Notes: a model not told the origin generated them from the sequence alone. 64,000 nucleotides of DNA from Luteimonas terricola (GCF_004352845.1 NZ_SJRX01000008.1:86286-150285); one strand, 5' to 3'. Positions 17,139 to 26,647 are shown, numbered from the stretch's first letter. Numbers and translations are program-made.

Positions 17139-19316
17139 ATGTCGATCCCGTATTGCCCGGCGATCCGTTCGTCCTGCCTGTTCGTGGCCATCGCCGCTGC
17201 GCTGGCCAGCCCTTCGCTCTTCGCGCTCGATACACCGGCCAGTGCTGTGCAGGCCGCGGGCGTGGCAGACCACGCCGACCACGCGCGCCACCTTGCGCCC
17301 GATGCCGCACCCGATCCCGGACGCACCGTCGACTTCGATGCGCTGGTGGTCACCGGCGCTGCGCCGGTATCGGCGCTCACCTGGGAAACCAGCCCCAAGC
17401 TGCCGCGCCAGCCGGTGCCCGCCAGCGACGGCGCCGACTACCTCAAGACCATTCCCGGCTTCAGCGCCATCCGCAACGGCGGCAGCAACGGCGACCCGGT
17501 GCTGCGCGGCATGTTCGGCTCGCGCCTGAACCTGCTCACCAACGACGGCGTCATGCCCGGCGCCTGCCCGTCGCGGATGGACAATCCGATGTCCTACATT
17601 TCGCCGGAGACCTACGACGCCTTGATCGTCATCAAGGGCCCGCAGACGGTGCTCTGGGGACCGGGCGCATCGGCCGGCACGGTGCGCTTCGAGCGCGACC
17701 GCGAGTTCTACGAAGCGCCGACCTGGAAGTTCGCGGGCAGCCTGCTGGGCGGCAGCTGGGGCCGCAACGACCAGGTCATCGACGCTACCTACGGCGCGCG
17801 CATGGGCTATGCACGCATCAGTGCCAACCGTTCCGAGTCCGGCGACTACGACGACGGCAACGGCGACCCGGTCGGCTCGGCCTGGAAGAAGTGGAACGCC
17901 GACGTCGCACTCGGCTGGACGCCCGACCAGGACACGTTGCTGGAACTCGGCATCGGCGTCGGCGACGGCCAGGCGCGCTACGCCACGCGCGGCATGGACG
18001 GCAGCCGGTTCGATCGCGCGAACTACAGCCTGCGCTTCGAGAAGGACAATATCGGCGAACGCCTGCAGGCCTTCGAAGCGAGTGTGTTCCACAACGTCGC
18101 CGACCACGTGATGGACAACTACAGCCTGCGCGAACCCAATCCGGACGGTCCGATGCCGATGGCGATGGCGTCCAACGTCGAGCGCAGCACCAGCGGTGGA
18201 CGCGCGGCGGCGACCTGGCGTGGCGCAGGCTTCGAGCTGGTGACGGGCATCGATGCGCAGGACAGCCGCCACCGCCGGCGCAGCGCGATGGGGCGTGGCG
18301 CGTATCTTGCGGTGCCGTGGACGGTGGATGCGCGCTTCGACAATCTCGGCGTGTTCGGTGAAGGCACCTGGTTCCAGGGCGATGACAATCGCTGGATCGC
18401 GGGCGCGCGCGTGGATCGTGCCGGCGTGGACGACGGGCGCCCCACGGTGACGGGCGGCGGGCACGGGCACGGAGGACATGCGGTGCCCAACCCGACCGCC
18501 GGCCAGAAGCGCGAGGACACGCTCAAGGCCGGCTTCGTCCGCTTCGAACAGGACATCGACCGCAGGCTCAGCTGGTACGCCGGCGTCGGCCACACCGAGC
18601 GCATGCCCGACTACTGGGAGCTGTTTTCCGCCGACATGGGGCCGGTGGGCGCGGTCAACGCCTTCACCGGCCTGGACACCGAGAAGACCACGCAGCTCGA
18701 CGTCGGCCTGCAGTACAAGGGCGAACGCTTCGACGCCTGGATCTCGGCCTATGCCGGCCGCGTCGAGGACTTCATCCAGTTCCATTACTTCCAGTTTCAC
18801 GGCACGGACGGAACGATGGGACCGATGTCGATGGTGTCGAATATCGATGCGCGGATCAGCGGCGCCGAACTCGGCGTCGACTACCGCGCCTCGGATGACT
18901 GGAAGTTCGGCGGCAGCCTGGCCTATGCACGTGGCAAGGACCGCGACAGCGGCCGCCCGCTGCCGCAGATGCCGCCGCTGGAGGGCCGCTTCAGCGCCGA
19001 CTGGGACAACGGCACCTGGTCGGCCGGCGCCCTGCTGCGCGTGGTCGACGGACAGGATCGCGTGGCCAGGGGCTATGGCAACGTGGTCGGCCAGGACATC
19101 GGGCCGAGCGCCGGCTTCGCGATGGCGGCGCTCAACGTCGGCTACCGGGTGAACGGCAGCCTGCAGCTCACCGCCGGCGTCGACAACCTGTTCGACCGCG
19201 CCTACAGCGAACACCTGAACCTGGCCGGCAACGCCGACTTCGGCTATCCCGCCGATGCGGTGCGGATCAACGAGCCGGGACGCACGTTCTGGCTGCGGGT
19301 GGGCTACACGTACTGA
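17139..19316 (+). CDS. TonB-dependent copper receptor (OprC/NosA type)
   Basis: 725 residues, ATG 17139 with GGAG six bases upstream. A signal peptide (about 1-30) is followed by a His-containing segment (HADHARH). The TonB-box region is FDALVVTG. The plug has DYLKTIPGFSAIRNGGSNGDPVLRG-type motifs of the copper-receptor family, including GACPSRMDNPMSY, and the barrel ends in GYTY. Met- and His-rich loops (PMPMAMAS, GGGHGHGGHA, TMGPMSM) suit Cu binding outside the cell. In Pseudomonas this family is OprC/NosA, tied to copper supply for denitrification enzymes; here the divergent neighbour is the copper enzyme NirK, which supports the same role. It ends 30 bases before the convergent arsC stop. 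Confidence 0.9.
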   Translation: MSIPYCPAIRSSCLFVAIAAALASPSLFALDTPASAVQAAGVADHADHARHLAPDAAPDPGRTVDFDALVVTGAAPVSALTWETSPKLPRQPVPASDGADYLKTIPGFSAIRNGGSNGDPVLRGMFGSRLNLLTNDGVMPGACPSRMDNPMSYISPETYDALIVIKGPQTVLWGPGASAGTVRFERDREFYEAPTWKFAGSLLGGSWGRNDQVIDATYGARMGYARISANRSESGDYDDGNGDPVGSAWKKWNADVALGWTPDQDTLLELGIGVGDGQARYATRGMDGSRFDRANYSLRFEKDNIGERLQAFEASVFHNVADHVMDNYSLREPNPDGPMPMAMASNVERSTSGGRAAATWRGAGFELVTGIDAQDSRHRRRSAMGRGAYLAVPWTVDARFDNLGVFGEGTWFQGDDNRWIAGARVDRAGVDDGRPTVTGGGHGHGGHAVPNPTAGQKREDTLKAGFVRFEQDIDRRLSWYAGVGHTERMPDYWELFSADMGPVGAVNAFTGLDTEKTTQLDVGLQYKGERFDAWISAYAGRVEDFIQFHYFQFHGTDGTMGPMSMVSNIDARISGAELGVDYRASDDWKFGGSLAYARGKDRDSGRPLPQMPPLEGRFSADWDNGTWSAGALLRVVDGQDRVARGYGNVVGQDIGPSAGFAMAALNVGYRVNGSLQLTAGVDNLFDRAYSEHLNLAGNADFGYPADAVRINEPGRTFWLRVGYTY

Positions 19317-19346
19317 CGCCGTGCGGGGCGGGGCAGGGTGGCGCGA

Positions 19347-19748
19347 CTACTTCGGCGCCACCACTCCGCCATCTTCCTTGGTGAAGGGCGCGGGGAGCGG
19401 CGGCAGGATGTCGAGCACCGCTTCCGACGGCCGGCTCAGGCGAACGCCGCGGTCGGTGCGCACGAAGGGGCGGTTGATCAGGATCGGTTCGGCGAGCATC
19501 GCGTCGAGCAGGGCGTCGTCGGACAGCGATGGATCGTCCAGTCCCAGCTCGGTGTACTTCGCTTCCTTGGCGCGGATCGCGTCGCGCACGCCGATGCCGG
19601 CGTCGCGGATCAGTGCGGCCAGCTGTTCGCGCGTGGGCGTGTCCTTCAGGTATTCGATGACCTCGGGCTCGATGCCGGCGTGGCGGATCAGCGCGAGCGT
19701 GTTGCGCGACGTGCCGCAGCGGGGGTTGTGGTAGATCGTGGCGTGCAT
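19347..19748 (-). CDS. arsC: Arsenate reductase, glutaredoxin-coupled ArsC
   Basis: 133 residues. Reduces arsenate to arsenite in the cytoplasm using glutathione/glutaredoxin. The catalytic Cys11 lies in YHNPRCGTSRN, the anion-binding site of the E. coli plasmid-type ArsC family; Arg residues in LINRPFVRT complete the pocket. The length is close to the usual 115-140. It is the second gene after arsH on the minus strand, nine bases apart, so both should be transcribed from the arsR/arsH intergenic promoter. Confidence 0.92.
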   Translation of the reverse strand: MHATIYHNPRCGTSRNTLALIRHAGIEPEVIEYLKDTPTREQLAALIRDAGIGVRDAIRAKEAKYTELGLDDPSLSDDALLDAMLAEPILINRPFVRTDRGVRLSRPSEAVLDILPPLPAPFTKEDGGVVAPK

Positions 19749-19757
19749 GGTGGCTCC

Positions 19758-20507
19758 TCAGGTGCAGCAGGACTTGGCGGGTGCGGATTCAATCGCGGCA
19801 CTGGCCTCCGCCAGCTCCCGGGCGGCAAGGTCGCCCTTGCGCTCACTGTAGCGGCTGGTGAGGGAGTCGCTGCGGCCGCGCACCAGCAGGGTGAACTTCA
19901 CCAGCTCCTCGATCACGTCGACCACGCGGTCGTAGTAGGGCGAGGGCTTCATGCGGCCGTTGTCGTCGAACTCCTGCCAGGCCTTGGGCACCGACGACTG
20001 GTTCGGAATCGTCACCATCCGCATCCAGCGCCCGAGCAAGCGCAGCGCGTTGACCACGTTGAACGACTGCGAGCCGCCGCAGACCTGCATCACCGCCAGC
20101 GTGCGGCCCTGGGTCGGGCGCACGCCGCCTTCCTCCAGCGGCAGCCAGTCGATCTGGTTCTTGAACACGGCGCTCACGGCACCGTGGCGCTCCGGACTCA
20201 CCCAGACCTGGCCTTCGGACCACAGCGACAGCGCGCGCAGTTCCTGCACCTTCGGGTGCTCCGTTTCGACGCTGCCCTGCACCGGCAGGCCGCGTGGGTC
20301 GAACACGCGGGTCTCGGCGCCGAAGTGGCGCAGCAGGCGCTCGGCTTCCAGCGCGAGCTTGCGGCTGTAGGACTCCGGGCGCAGCGAGCCGTAGAGGATC
20401 AGGATCCGCGGAGGGTGCGTGGCACTGTCTTCCGGCCCGCGCTCGCCGCGGGTGGGAATGCGTGCGGCTGCGGGAACCAGGTTGGGAAGGTCGATGGGCG
20501 TGGTCAT
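19758..20507 (-). CDS. arsH: Arsenical resistance flavoprotein ArsH
   Basis: 249 residues from ATG 20507, in the NADPH-dependent FMN reductase family. [18 protein letters not shown] is the FMN phosphate-binding loop, and [21 protein letters not shown] and [14 protein letters not shown] mark the ArsH subgroup. ArsH oxidises trivalent organoarsenicals and can act as a quinone or metal reductase. It is divergent from arsR; its predicted -10 (TAGAAT on the minus strand, 20539-20534) shares bases with the arsR -10, so one operator can control both directions. The C-terminus ends in CCT, a possible arsenic-binding pair. Confidence 0.9.
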   Translation of the reverse strand: MTTPIDLPNLVPAAARIPTRGERGPEDSATHPPRILILYGSLRPESYSRKLALEAERLLRHFGAETRVFDPRGLPVQGSVETEHPKVQELRALSLWSEGQVWVSPERHGAVSAVFKNQIDWLPLEEGGVRPTQGRTLAVMQVCGGSQSFNVVNALRLLGRWMRMVTIPNQSSVPKAWQEFDDNGRMKPSPYYDRVVDVIEELVKFTLLVRGRSDSLTSRYSERKGDLAARELAEASAAIESAPAKSCCT

Positions 20508-20509
20508 GG

Positions 20510-20543
20510 TTGCTTCTTGCAAAACGTTTCGACTATTCTAGAA
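20510..20543. promoter_or_regulatory. Shared ars promoter/operator between arsH and arsR
   Basis: Plus strand: TTGCTT (20510-20515), 18-base spacer, TATTCT (20534-20539), and the arsR ATG at 20546 exactly where the transcript should start. Minus strand: TAGAAT over the same bases serves arsH. The palindrome TTCTAGAA (20536-20543) overlaps both -10 boxes and TTTC/GAAA flank it, as expected for an ArsR operator. The entire intergenic space is 38 bases. Confidence 0.55.
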
Positions 20544-20545
20544 AA

Positions 20546-20896
20546 ATGGAAATAGAAAACGCAACCGTCGCCCTGGCTGCCCTGGGGCATCCCACGCGAC
20601 TGTCCGTGTTCCGCCTGCTGGTCGAGGCGGGTCCCGAAGGCCGCACGCCCGGAGAGATGGCCGAGGTCCTGTCCCTGCCGGGCGCCACCCTGTCGTTCCA
20701 TCTCAAGGATCTCGCAGCAGCCGGTCTCATCGCTGGTGAGGCGCAGGGGCGACACATCTCCTATCGCGCCGAGTTCGATGCGATGAACGGCCTCATCGAG
20801 TTCCTGACCCGCAACTGCTGCGGCGGCGACGCGACGCGTTGCCGCCCCGCCGCCCGGGCGTCCCGCAAGGCGCCCCGCAAAGTGCGCGAGGCCTGA
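20546..20896 (+). CDS. arsR: ArsR family arsenic-responsive repressor
   Basis: 116 residues. The winged helix-turn-helix (about 8-80) has HPTRLSVFRLL and the recognition helix GATLSFHLKDLAAAGL. The classic ELCVC As(III) site in the DNA-binding helix is absent. Instead Cys91, Cys92 and Cys99 lie just after the last helix, like the C-terminal triad of the Acidithiobacillus ArsR type. Release from DNA on As(III) binding would de-repress arsB and arsH-arsC. There is no Shine-Dalgarno sequence; the ATG sits seven bases after a -10 box, so the mRNA is probably leaderless. arsB follows three bases after the stop codon. Confidence 0.92.
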   Translation: MEIENATVALAALGHPTRLSVFRLLVEAGPEGRTPGEMAEVLSLPGATLSFHLKDLAAAGLIAGEAQGRHISYRAEFDAMNGLIEFLTRNCCGGDATRCRPAARASRKAPRKVREA

Positions 20897-20899
20897 GCC

Positions 20900-22186
20900 G
20901 TGCTCCTCGCGCTGCTGATCTTCATCGCCACCATCGTCCTGGTCATCTGGCAGCCGCGAGGCCTCGGCGTCGGGTGGAGCGCGTCGTTCGGCGCCGTGCT
21001 GGCCCTGGTCACGGGCGTGGTGGGCCTCTCCGACATTCCGACGGTCTGGGGCTTCGTCTGGAACGCCACCTTCACCTTCGTGGCCGTGATCCTCATCAGC
21101 CTGGTGCTTGACGAGGCCGGCTTCTTCGAATGGGCCGCGCTGCACGTGGCGCGCTGGGGCAGGGGCAGCGGTCGCAGGCTGTTCGTCTACCTCGTGCTGC
21201 TGGGTGCGGCCGTGGCGGCGCTGTTCGCCAACGACGGCGCGGCGCTGATCCTGACGCCGATCGTGATCGCCATGCTGCTGGCGCTCAAGTTCACTCCCGC
21301 GGCCACGCTGGCCTTCGTGATGGCGGCCGGATTCATCGCGGATACGGCAAGCCTGCCCCTGGTCGTCTCCAACCTGGTCAACATCGTCTCGGCGGATTAC
21401 TTCGACATCGGTTTCGCCGGATACGCCTCGGTCATGTTCCCGGTCAACCTGGTCTCCGTGGCCGCGACGCTGCTCGTGCTGATGTGGTTCTTCCGCCGCG
21501 ACATTCCCGGGAACTACGACGTGACCCGGCTGAAGGATCCGCGTTCGGCGATCGTCGACCGCACCACCTTCAACGCGGGCTGGGCGGTGCTGGGCCTCCT
21601 GCTGGTGGGCTTCTTCGTGCTGGAAAGGCTCGGTGTGCCCATCAGCGCCGTGGCGGGCGCGGGGGCGCTGGCGCTGCTGGGCGTGGCGGCGAAGGGACAT
21701 GTGATCTCGACCCGCAAGGTCGTGCGCGAGGCGCCCTGGCAGATCGTGGTGTTTTCGCTCGGCATGTACCTGGTGGTCTATGGCCTGCGCAACGAAGGGC
21801 TGACCGACCACCTGGCCGGCCTCCTGGATTGGTTCGCCGGCCATGGCCTGTGGGCCGCGACCTTCGGCACCGGCCTGCTGACGGCCTTCCTGTCGTCGGT
21901 CATGAACAACATGCCGACGGTGCTTGTCGGCGCGCTGTCCATCGATGCCAGCCAGGCGGAAGGGGCGGTGCGCGAGGCGATGATCTACGCGAACGTCATC
22001 GGCAGCGACCTGGGCCCGAAGTTCACCCCGATCGGGAGCCTGGCCACGCTGCTGTGGCTGCACGTGCTGGCACGCAAGGACATCAGGATCACCTGGGGCT
22101 ATTACTTCAGGGTCGGTGTCGTCCTGACGCTGCCGGTGCTGCTCGCAACGCTGGCGGCCCTGGTGATACGGCTGAGTCTTGCGTGA
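20900..22186 (+). CDS. arsB: Arsenite efflux transporter ArsB
   Basis: 428 residues, GTG start three bases after arsR. About 11-12 transmembrane helices of the ArsB/NhaD ion-transporter superfamily. Signatures include [48 protein letters not shown] and [13 protein letters not shown] near the C-terminus with [19 protein letters not shown]. It exports arsenite and antimonite using the proton gradient. No arsA ATPase gene is present, so it works as a secondary carrier. With ArsR it forms the rightward half of the divergent ars locus. Confidence 0.93.
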   Translation: MLLALLIFIATIVLVIWQPRGLGVGWSASFGAVLALVTGVVGLSDIPTVWGFVWNATFTFVAVILISLVLDEAGFFEWAALHVARWGRGSGRRLFVYLVLLGAAVAALFANDGAALILTPIVIAMLLALKFTPAATLAFVMAAGFIADTASLPLVVSNLVNIVSADYFDIGFAGYASVMFPVNLVSVAATLLVLMWFFRRDIPGNYDVTRLKDPRSAIVDRTTFNAGWAVLGLLLVGFFVLERLGVPISAVAGAGALALLGVAAKGHVISTRKVVREAPWQIVVFSLGMYLVVYGLRNEGLTDHLAGLLDWFAGHGLWAATFGTGLLTAFLSSVMNNMPTVLVGALSIDASQAEGAVREAMIYANVIGSDLGPKFTPIGSLATLLWLHVLARKDIRITWGYYFRVGVVLTLPVLLATLAALVIRLSLA

Positions 22187-22278
22187 GCACGCTGGCCGTG
22201 GCATCCGGTCACGGCACGAAGCACGCCTGAAGCCGACGCCCGCGTTGCCACGCGTCACAGCTGGCAGCGCTACGTGGC

Positions 22279-22284
22279 TACACT
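22279..22284 (+). promoter_or_regulatory. -10 box for a leaderless FUSC transcript
   Basis: TACACT ends seven bases before the GTG start codon at 22291, which would put the transcript start on or next to the GTG. No Shine-Dalgarno is present before the GTG. A -35 match at the right distance is poor. The 104-base gap after arsB holds nothing else I can name. Confidence 0.35.
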
Positions 22285-22290
22285 CTCCGC

Positions 22291-24168
22291 GTGTCCACGG
22301 CGCCGCAAAGTCCGCCTCCGCCGCCCCTGCGCCAGCAGCTGCGCGGCATGTTGCATGTCAGCCGCGGGCCTCCGCAGCGCTGGCGCTTCGCGCTGCGGGC
22401 GGCGCTCTGCATGGGCGCACCGATCCTGGCGGGCTGGCTGGCCGGTGACGTCGCTGCGGGAATGATGGCCGCCACCGGTGGCTTCACCGCGCTCTATGGC
22501 AGCGGCCGCCCCTATCTGAGCCGTGCGCGCGAACTGGCGGTGATCGCCGCCGCGTTCGCGCTGTCGGTGGGCATCGGCCTGGCCGCCGCGCCGCTGGGAT
22601 GGCTGGTGGTGCCGGTCGTCGCGCTGCTGGCGATGCTGGCCACCTGGCTCGGCAACGCGTTCCGGATCGGCCCGCCGGGTGCCTACATGTTCCTGCTGGC
22701 CTGCGCCGCGGCCAGCGGCATGCTGACGCCCGCGATCGATCCCGTGGAAGCGGGGTTGCTGGTGCTGGGCGGCGGAGGCTTCGCGTGGTGCATGCACATG
22801 CTCGGCGCGCTGTTCGAGCCACGCGGCCCCGAGAAGCGGGCGGTCGTGCGTGCAGGCGATGCGGTCATCGCCTATGTCCGGGCGCTCGGCACGCCGGCCC
22901 AGGACGAAGTCCGGCATGAAGCCGCGCGCACGCTGCACCAGACGTGGACGACGCTGGTCACCCACCAGCCCGCGGATGCGCGTCCCGGCGGCCGCCTGAC
23001 CGGCCTGCGCGCGGTCAGCCGCCGGATGCACCTGCTGTTCGCGGATGCCATGGCCGCGGCCGCGCGCGGCGAAACCCTTCCCGAATCCACCGTCGACGAC
23101 CTGCGGCAGCTCCAGGCACTGGCCAGGCAGACGGTGCGCGCGCGGGTGCTGCCGCTGGACGTGGTCCCCGGCCTCGTCCCGCTGGGGCGCCCGGGCGCCG
23201 CCACCGTGCTGCGCGAGGCGCTGGCGGCGGGCACGATGTCGCGCATGGTGGTGCTGCGCGTGGGCGTCGCGGCCCTGCTGGCGGGCTGGATCGGCGCGCA
23301 GTTCCAGCTCGAACGCTCGTACTGGGCGGTGGCCGCGGCGGTACTGATGCTGCACCAGGGCCTGCACTGGCAGCGGACGCTGGTGCGCTCCATCGAGCGC
23401 CTGCTCGGTACCTGGGTCGGGCTGCTGCTGGTCGCCGTGATCCTGCTGGCGTATCCGCAGGGCCTGTGGCTGGTGGCCACGGTGATGCTGCTGCAGTTCG
23501 TGATCGAGATGCTGATCCTGCGCAACTACGCGCTGGCGGTGGTGTTCATCACCTGCGCCGCGCTGGTGCTGGCTTCGGGCGGCCATCCGGTGGAAGCCCC
23601 CGGCGCCTACCTGCTCGCGCGCGGCGTGGACACCGCGGTCGGCTGCCTGGTCGCGCTGCTGGTATACCGCGCCATGCCGTCGCGGGCGGCCGCCGCGCTG
23701 CCGGTGGAACTCGCCGCGATCGTGCGCGATGTCCGGGCGGTGGTGCCGCACATGGCCGCTGGTGCCGTCGCGACGCGGGCGGCGCACGCGGCCCGGCGCG
23801 ACCTGCAGCGCGGAAGCTTTTCGCTTGAGGACGCCTATGCCAGCGCCGTGGCCGCATCGCCCGCGCAGCGGCGCGAGGCCGAGCGCCAGTGGCCGGCGGT
23901 GGCGGCGGCGCAGCAGTTGGCCTATCGCACCCTGTCGGCGTGCTGGACGCTGGAGCAGTTTGACGCGGATGCCGCGGCGACGCGGGCGGACGAACTGTTC
24001 GGATGCGACGGCACCGAACGCTTGCTGGTCGAACTGCGATGGCTGGCCGAAGCCGTGGCTGCGGGTCGGATCCCGGACGCGCCGGGACCGGTGCCCGCGC
24101 TGCTCGAGCGCGAGCTGCAGAACCTGCAGGAGTGCCTGGCACGGGAGCCGGCCCCGCCCGGCGGCTGA
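22291..24168 (+). CDS. FUSC family membrane transporter
   Basis: 625 residues, GTG start. Two sets of about six transmembrane helices (about 30-160 and 325-455) alternate with cytoplasmic helical domains, the FUSC/YccS/AaeB layout. The second membrane part has LERSYWAVAAAVLMLHQGLHWQRTLVRSIERLLGT, a typical FUSC_2 signature with the conserved R-ERxxGT. Relatives include the aromatic carboxylic acid exporter AaeB and fusaric acid resistance proteins. No MFP partner gene is adjacent, so the substrate stays open. It stands as a single unit between arsB and the convergent egt genes. Expression may be from a leaderless mRNA. Confidence 0.85.
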   Translation: MSTAPQSPPPPPLRQQLRGMLHVSRGPPQRWRFALRAALCMGAPILAGWLAGDVAAGMMAATGGFTALYGSGRPYLSRARELAVIAAAFALSVGIGLAAAPLGWLVVPVVALLAMLATWLGNAFRIGPPGAYMFLLACAAASGMLTPAIDPVEAGLLVLGGGGFAWCMHMLGALFEPRGPEKRAVVRAGDAVIAYVRALGTPAQDEVRHEAARTLHQTWTTLVTHQPADARPGGRLTGLRAVSRRMHLLFADAMAAAARGETLPESTVDDLRQLQALARQTVRARVLPLDVVPGLVPLGRPGAATVLREALAAGTMSRMVVLRVGVAALLAGWIGAQFQLERSYWAVAAAVLMLHQGLHWQRTLVRSIERLLGTWVGLLLVAVILLAYPQGLWLVATVMLLQFVIEMLILRNYALAVVFITCAALVLASGGHPVEAPGAYLLARGVDTAVGCLVALLVYRAMPSRAAAALPVELAAIVRDVRAVVPHMAAGAVATRAAHAARRDLQRGSFSLEDAYASAVAASPAQRREAERQWPAVAAAQQLAYRTLSACWTLEQFDADAAATRADELFGCDGTERLLVELRWLAEAVAAGRIPDAPGPVPALLERELQNLQECLAREPAPPGG

Positions 24169-24272
24169 AGCGCGCACAGCAAGCCGTGGCCGTGGGCCGG
24201 GACGATAGCGGTGCACTGGGGCGTGGGCACGGCGACGCTGGGCATCGTGCTGTCCCCAAGCTGCCGCCGGAC

Positions 24273-24296
24273 GCGGTGCCGCGTCAGCGGCACCGC
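24273..24296. terminator. Hairpin between convergent FUSC and egtD genes
   Basis: GCGGTGCCGC and GCGGCACCGC form a perfect ten-base-pair stem around the loop GTCA. It sits in the 176-base convergent gap and could end transcripts from either side, although no T-run follows on either strand. Nothing else is seen in the gap. Confidence 0.45.
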
Positions 24297-24344
24297 CCGG
24301 TCTCCACCTGGCACCTGTCCGCGCCGGATCCCCGCGCGCCGCTC

Positions 24345-25313
24345 CTACGGCGTTGCGGGGCGCAGCAGGCGCAGGCCGAACCAGTCGAGCGGGTCGTTCC
24401 ATCGCGCGGCAACCCGCAATCCGGCGCGTGCCGCCAGCGCGGCGATGCGGGCGTCGCTGTACTTCTGGCTCTGCTCGACGTGCATGTGCTCGCCGGCGGC
24501 GAAACCGAACGCGCGGCCTTCCACGGTCACCACCTGGTCGCGGAGGCTTTCGAGCGTGGTCACGATGCGGCCTTCCGGCACCACGTAGCACGCACGGTGG
24601 GCGAAGGCGCCGGGGTCGAAATCGCTGCCGACGTCGCGATTGAGCCGGTGCAGGAGGTTGAGGGTGAACTCCGCGGTGATGCCGGCGGCGTCGTTGTAAG
24701 CGGCTTCGACGATCGCGGGATCCTTCTCCAGGTCGATGCCGACCAGGGCGGCGCCGTTGCCGCCCATGGTGTCGCGCATCGCTTGCAGCAGCCGCACCGA
24801 CTCCTCGTGGCCGAAGTTGCCCAGGGTCGAACCGGGGAAGAACACCAGCGCCGAGGCGGCCGGGCGCGACGGGCTCGGCAGCGCTATGGCGCGGGTGAAA
24901 TCGGCCAGCACGGGCAGCACTTCGACATCGCCGAACTCGCGGTCCAGGCGCTCGGCGCTTGCGGTCAGCGCCGAGCGCGAGATCTCGATCGGCGTGTATG
25001 CCACCGGGTCCTCGAGGGCGTCGAGCAGCAGCCGCGTCTTGCGGCCGCTGCCGCTGCCGTACTCAACCACGTGCATGCAGGGTCCGGCCGCGGCCGCGAT
25101 CTCGGGCCCGTGCTCGGACAGAAGTGCCAGCTCGATGCGGGTCGGGTAGTACTCGGGCTGGTGGGTGATGGCCTCGAACAGTTCGGAGCCGCGGCGGTCG
25201 TAGAAATACTTCGAAGGCAGGCGCTTGGGCGTCGACGCGAGTCCGCGCAGCACGTCGCCGGTGATGTCGTCCGCACTGGGGTGGAGGTCGGTAAGCCTGA
25301 GTTCGGGGTTCAA
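24345..25313 (-). CDS. egtD: L-histidine N-alpha-methyltransferase EgtD
   Basis: 322 residues, the usual EgtD length. Trimethylates histidine to hercynine with S-adenosylmethionine. Signatures include LPSKYFYDRRGSELFEAIT near the N-terminus, EYGSGSGRKTRLLL (SAM binding), FFPGSTLGNF, and YNDAAGITAEFTLNLLHRLN (substrate pocket Tyr/Asn). The start is a TTG whose last two bases are part of the egtB stop codon (TTGA overlap), so translation is coupled. Together with EgtB it makes the core of ergothioneine synthesis; egtA, egtC and egtE are not nearby. Confidence 0.92.
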   Translation of the reverse strand: MNPELRLTDLHPSADDITGDVLRGLASTPKRLPSKYFYDRRGSELFEAITHQPEYYPTRIELALLSEHGPEIAAAAGPCMHVVEYGSGSGRKTRLLLDALEDPVAYTPIEISRSALTASAERLDREFGDVEVLPVLADFTRAIALPSPSRPAASALVFFPGSTLGNFGHEESVRLLQAMRDTMGGNGAALVGIDLEKDPAIVEAAYNDAAGITAEFTLNLLHRLNRDVGSDFDPGAFAHRACYVVPEGRIVTTLESLRDQVVTVEGRAFGFAAGEHMHVEQSQKYSDARIAALAARAGLRVAARWNDPLDWFGLRLLRPATP

Positions 25314-26647
25314 TCGATGTCCTTTGCCAGGCGCAGGCCGGAGAACTGCCAGCGCGCGTGCGGTGCGAAGAAGTTGCGGTAGCTGGCGCGGGCGTGCCCC
25401 GCGGGCGTGGCGCAGCTGCCGCCGCGCAGTACCAGTTGGCCGCTCATGAACTTGCCGTTGTATTCGCCCAGCGTGCCGGGGAGCGGCCGGAAGCCGGGGT
25501 AGGGCGCGTAGGCGCTGCCGGTCCACTCCCAGGTGTCGCCGAACAGGCCCAGCGGGTGGGACGGCACGGATGCGGAAGGCGTGCCGGCATCGGCATTGGC
25601 GACGGCGGTCGCAACGGGGTGCAGCGGTGCGCCCGCATCGGCGAAATTCCCTTCGATGCGCCGTCCGGCAGCGGCGGCCTCCCATTCGGCTTCGGTGGGC
25701 AGGCGGGCGCCGGCCCAGCGCGCGCAGGCGTCGGCCTCGTAGTGGCTGAGATGGCATACCGGTGCGTGCGGGTCGCGCTCGCGCCAGCCGCCGAGGGTGA
25801 ACTCGCGCACGCCGTCCTCGTGCCAGTACAGCGGCCGCGTCCAGCCTTCGCGCTGCGCCGTGTCCCAGCCGTCGCTGAGCCACAGGCCGGGCGTCCGGTA
25901 GCCGCCGTCGGCGACGAAGGCGGCAAAGTCCGCGTTCGACACCGGGCGCTCGGCCAGCGCATGTGCGGGCAGGAGCACGCGGTGGCGCGGGGTCTCGTTG
26001 TCGTACACGAAGGGCGCAGCGTTGGCCGGCCAGGGCGGGGCTCCGGTCTCGACGATGGCCTCCTCCCGCCGCAGCCAGCGCAGGGGGCCGGGGCCGCCGG
26101 CCGCGGCCAGGCGCGGCCACGGCAGGTCGCTGCGATACGCGGGCTTCAGCGGATTGCACCACAGCGCGTGCTTGATATCGGTCAGCAGCAACTCCTGGTG
26201 CTGCTGCTCGTGATGCATGCCGAGTACCAGCACATCGCATGCGGCGGCGTCGAAGCGGCCGTCCTCCAGGCCGCGCAGCACGCGGGCGTCGACCTCGTCG
26301 CGCCAGGCGAGCACCTCGTGCAGCGATGGGCGCGAGACGAGTCCGCGAAGCGTCCGCGCATGGCGTTCGCCGGCGCCGACGTAATAGCTGTTGAAGAGGT
26401 AGTCCCAGCCTTCAGGGATGACCGCGGGATCGTCCAGCACGAAGCGGGCGAAGAACCACGTCGTGTGCGCCAGGTGCCATTTCGCCGGGCTGGCTTCGGG
26501 CATGGACTGGAGTTGGGCGTCTTCGGGCGAGAGCGGGGCTGCGAGTGCGCACGTGCGGCCGCGGACGTCCGCATAGCGACGGCGGAGGTCTGGCGTGGCG
26601 TCGCCCGGGGACGGCGCGTCTGCGTGGGCTGCCTGGGAGGCGGGCAT
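25310..26647 (-). CDS. egtB: Hercynine oxygenase / sulfoxide synthase EgtB
   Basis: 445 residues. Joins hercynine to a thiol (glutamylcysteine or cysteine) with O2 at a non-heme iron. The N-terminal DinB-like domain has AKWHLAHTTWFFARF and the iron motif HEQQHQE (about 146-152), which is H-x3-H-x-E with an additional His upstream. The C-terminal FGE-sulfatase-like domain has CHLSHYEADACARWAGARLPTEAEWE and LRGGSC. Start ATG 26647 is followed by a typical first domain. Without an egtA gene beside it, cysteine or a remote GshA product may be the sulfur donor. It heads a two-gene operon with egtD. Confidence 0.92.
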   Translation of the reverse strand: MPASQAAHADAPSPGDATPDLRRRYADVRGRTCALAAPLSPEDAQLQSMPEASPAKWHLAHTTWFFARFVLDDPAVIPEGWDYLFNSYYVGAGERHARTLRGLVSRPSLHEVLAWRDEVDARVLRGLEDGRFDAAACDVLVLGMHHEQQHQELLLTDIKHALWCNPLKPAYRSDLPWPRLAAAGGPGPLRWLRREEAIVETGAPPWPANAAPFVYDNETPRHRVLLPAHALAERPVSNADFAAFVADGGYRTPGLWLSDGWDTAQREGWTRPLYWHEDGVREFTLGGWRERDPHAPVCHLSHYEADACARWAGARLPTEAEWEAAAAGRRIEGNFADAGAPLHPVATAVANADAGTPSASVPSHPLGLFGDTWEWTGSAYAPYPGFRPLPGTLGEYNGKFMSGQLVLRGGSCATPAGHARASYRNFFAPHARWQFSGLRLAKDID

